Shown here: in pieces, positions 5,054 through 5,130 of the stretch | Numbering within the stretch: the stretch's first letter is position 1 | Layout of the letters: each line of letters starts with the position of its first letter | Source of the DNA: Terriglobales bacterium | GTDB taxonomy: Bacteria > Acidobacteriota > Terriglobia > Terriglobales > Acidobacteriaceae | DNA: 5,130 nucleotides | Assembly: GCA_019241735.1 (NCBI GenBank) | Contig: JAFAWN010000356.1 | Location: 1-5,130 of the forward strand | Direction: 5' to 3' | Notes under the pieces: model-generated | The model's input: only the letters and a program-made list of their open reading frames with translations | Database searches by the model: none | Told to the model about the DNA's origin: nothing | Made by a program: the position numbers and the translations under genes

Positions 5054-5130
5054 TTAACCTCCGGATAGCGTGAAGTTGAAAGTGATAGTCGTCTCCACTT
5101 CCACGGGCTCGCCATTGAGTATGTACGGCT
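5054..5130 (-). CDS. tonB: TonB C-terminal end (energy transducer), 5' part outside window
   Basis: Only the last 24 codons and the TAA stop (5054-5056) lie in the window. They read PYILNGEPVEVET followed by TITFNFTLSGG. An N-G-x-P-V turn followed by an alternating hydrophobic strand is how the C-terminal domain of TonB-family proteins usually ends; this domain contacts the TonB box of outer-membrane transporters. The place directly upstream of exbB, exbD and exbD on the same strand supports the call. The membrane anchor, the proline-rich spacer and the rest of the C-terminal domain cannot be seen, so a TonB-fold domain attached to another kind of protein remains possible. Confidence 0.75.
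   Translation of the reverse strand, partial: PYILNGEPVEVETTITFNFTLSGG

Overview
The window looks like chromosomal DNA of a diderm, moderately GC-rich bacterium. Acidobacteriota (Koribacter/Terriglobales type) is my best guess. It rests on the look of the TonB-ExbB-ExbD-ExbD-TPR lipoprotein cluster and on the style of the membrane glycosyltransferase; it is inference, not proven by the sequence. I see no rRNA, tRNA, CRISPR array, insertion sequence or phage gene.

Left part, plus strand (1-2055). The window opens inside a GT-C type, multi-spanning membrane glycosyltransferase (3-1052, 5' end outside the window). About 625 bases without a confident gene follow. They hold a short open stretch that reads like a HEAT-repeat fragment (1071-1271), an unrecognised small open frame (1244-1633) with a Pro/Gly/Ser-rich first half, and a perfect but orphan Shine-Dalgarno sequence. 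This part may be decayed coding DNA. A small four-helix membrane protein of unknown function (1678-2055) comes next.

Right part, minus strand (5130 down to 2115). The direction is tonB (only its last 24 codons are inside the window), exbB, exbD, a second and different exbD, then a TPR-repeat lipoprotein. ExbB and ExbD form the inner-membrane proton channel that powers TonB, which in turn drives TonB-dependent outer-membrane transporters. The key channel residues are present in ExbB (T171, E199, T204) and in both ExbDs (D23 and D22). The 204-base tonB-exbB gap holds a perfect TATAAT close upstream of exbB, so exbB and the genes after it probably have their own promoter. The remaining gaps are short (76, 34 and 126 bases) and fit co-transcription. 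Two GC-rich hairpins, one just before the first exbD and one just inside the second, could tune subunit ratios.

The two halves converge at 2056-2114, where I see a small imperfect tandem repeat and no convincing terminator. Nothing here is a clearly new system. The points most worth a second look are the paired ExbDs, the TPR lipoprotein attached to an energy-transduction operon, the two hairpins, and the possible gene debris at 1071-1633.
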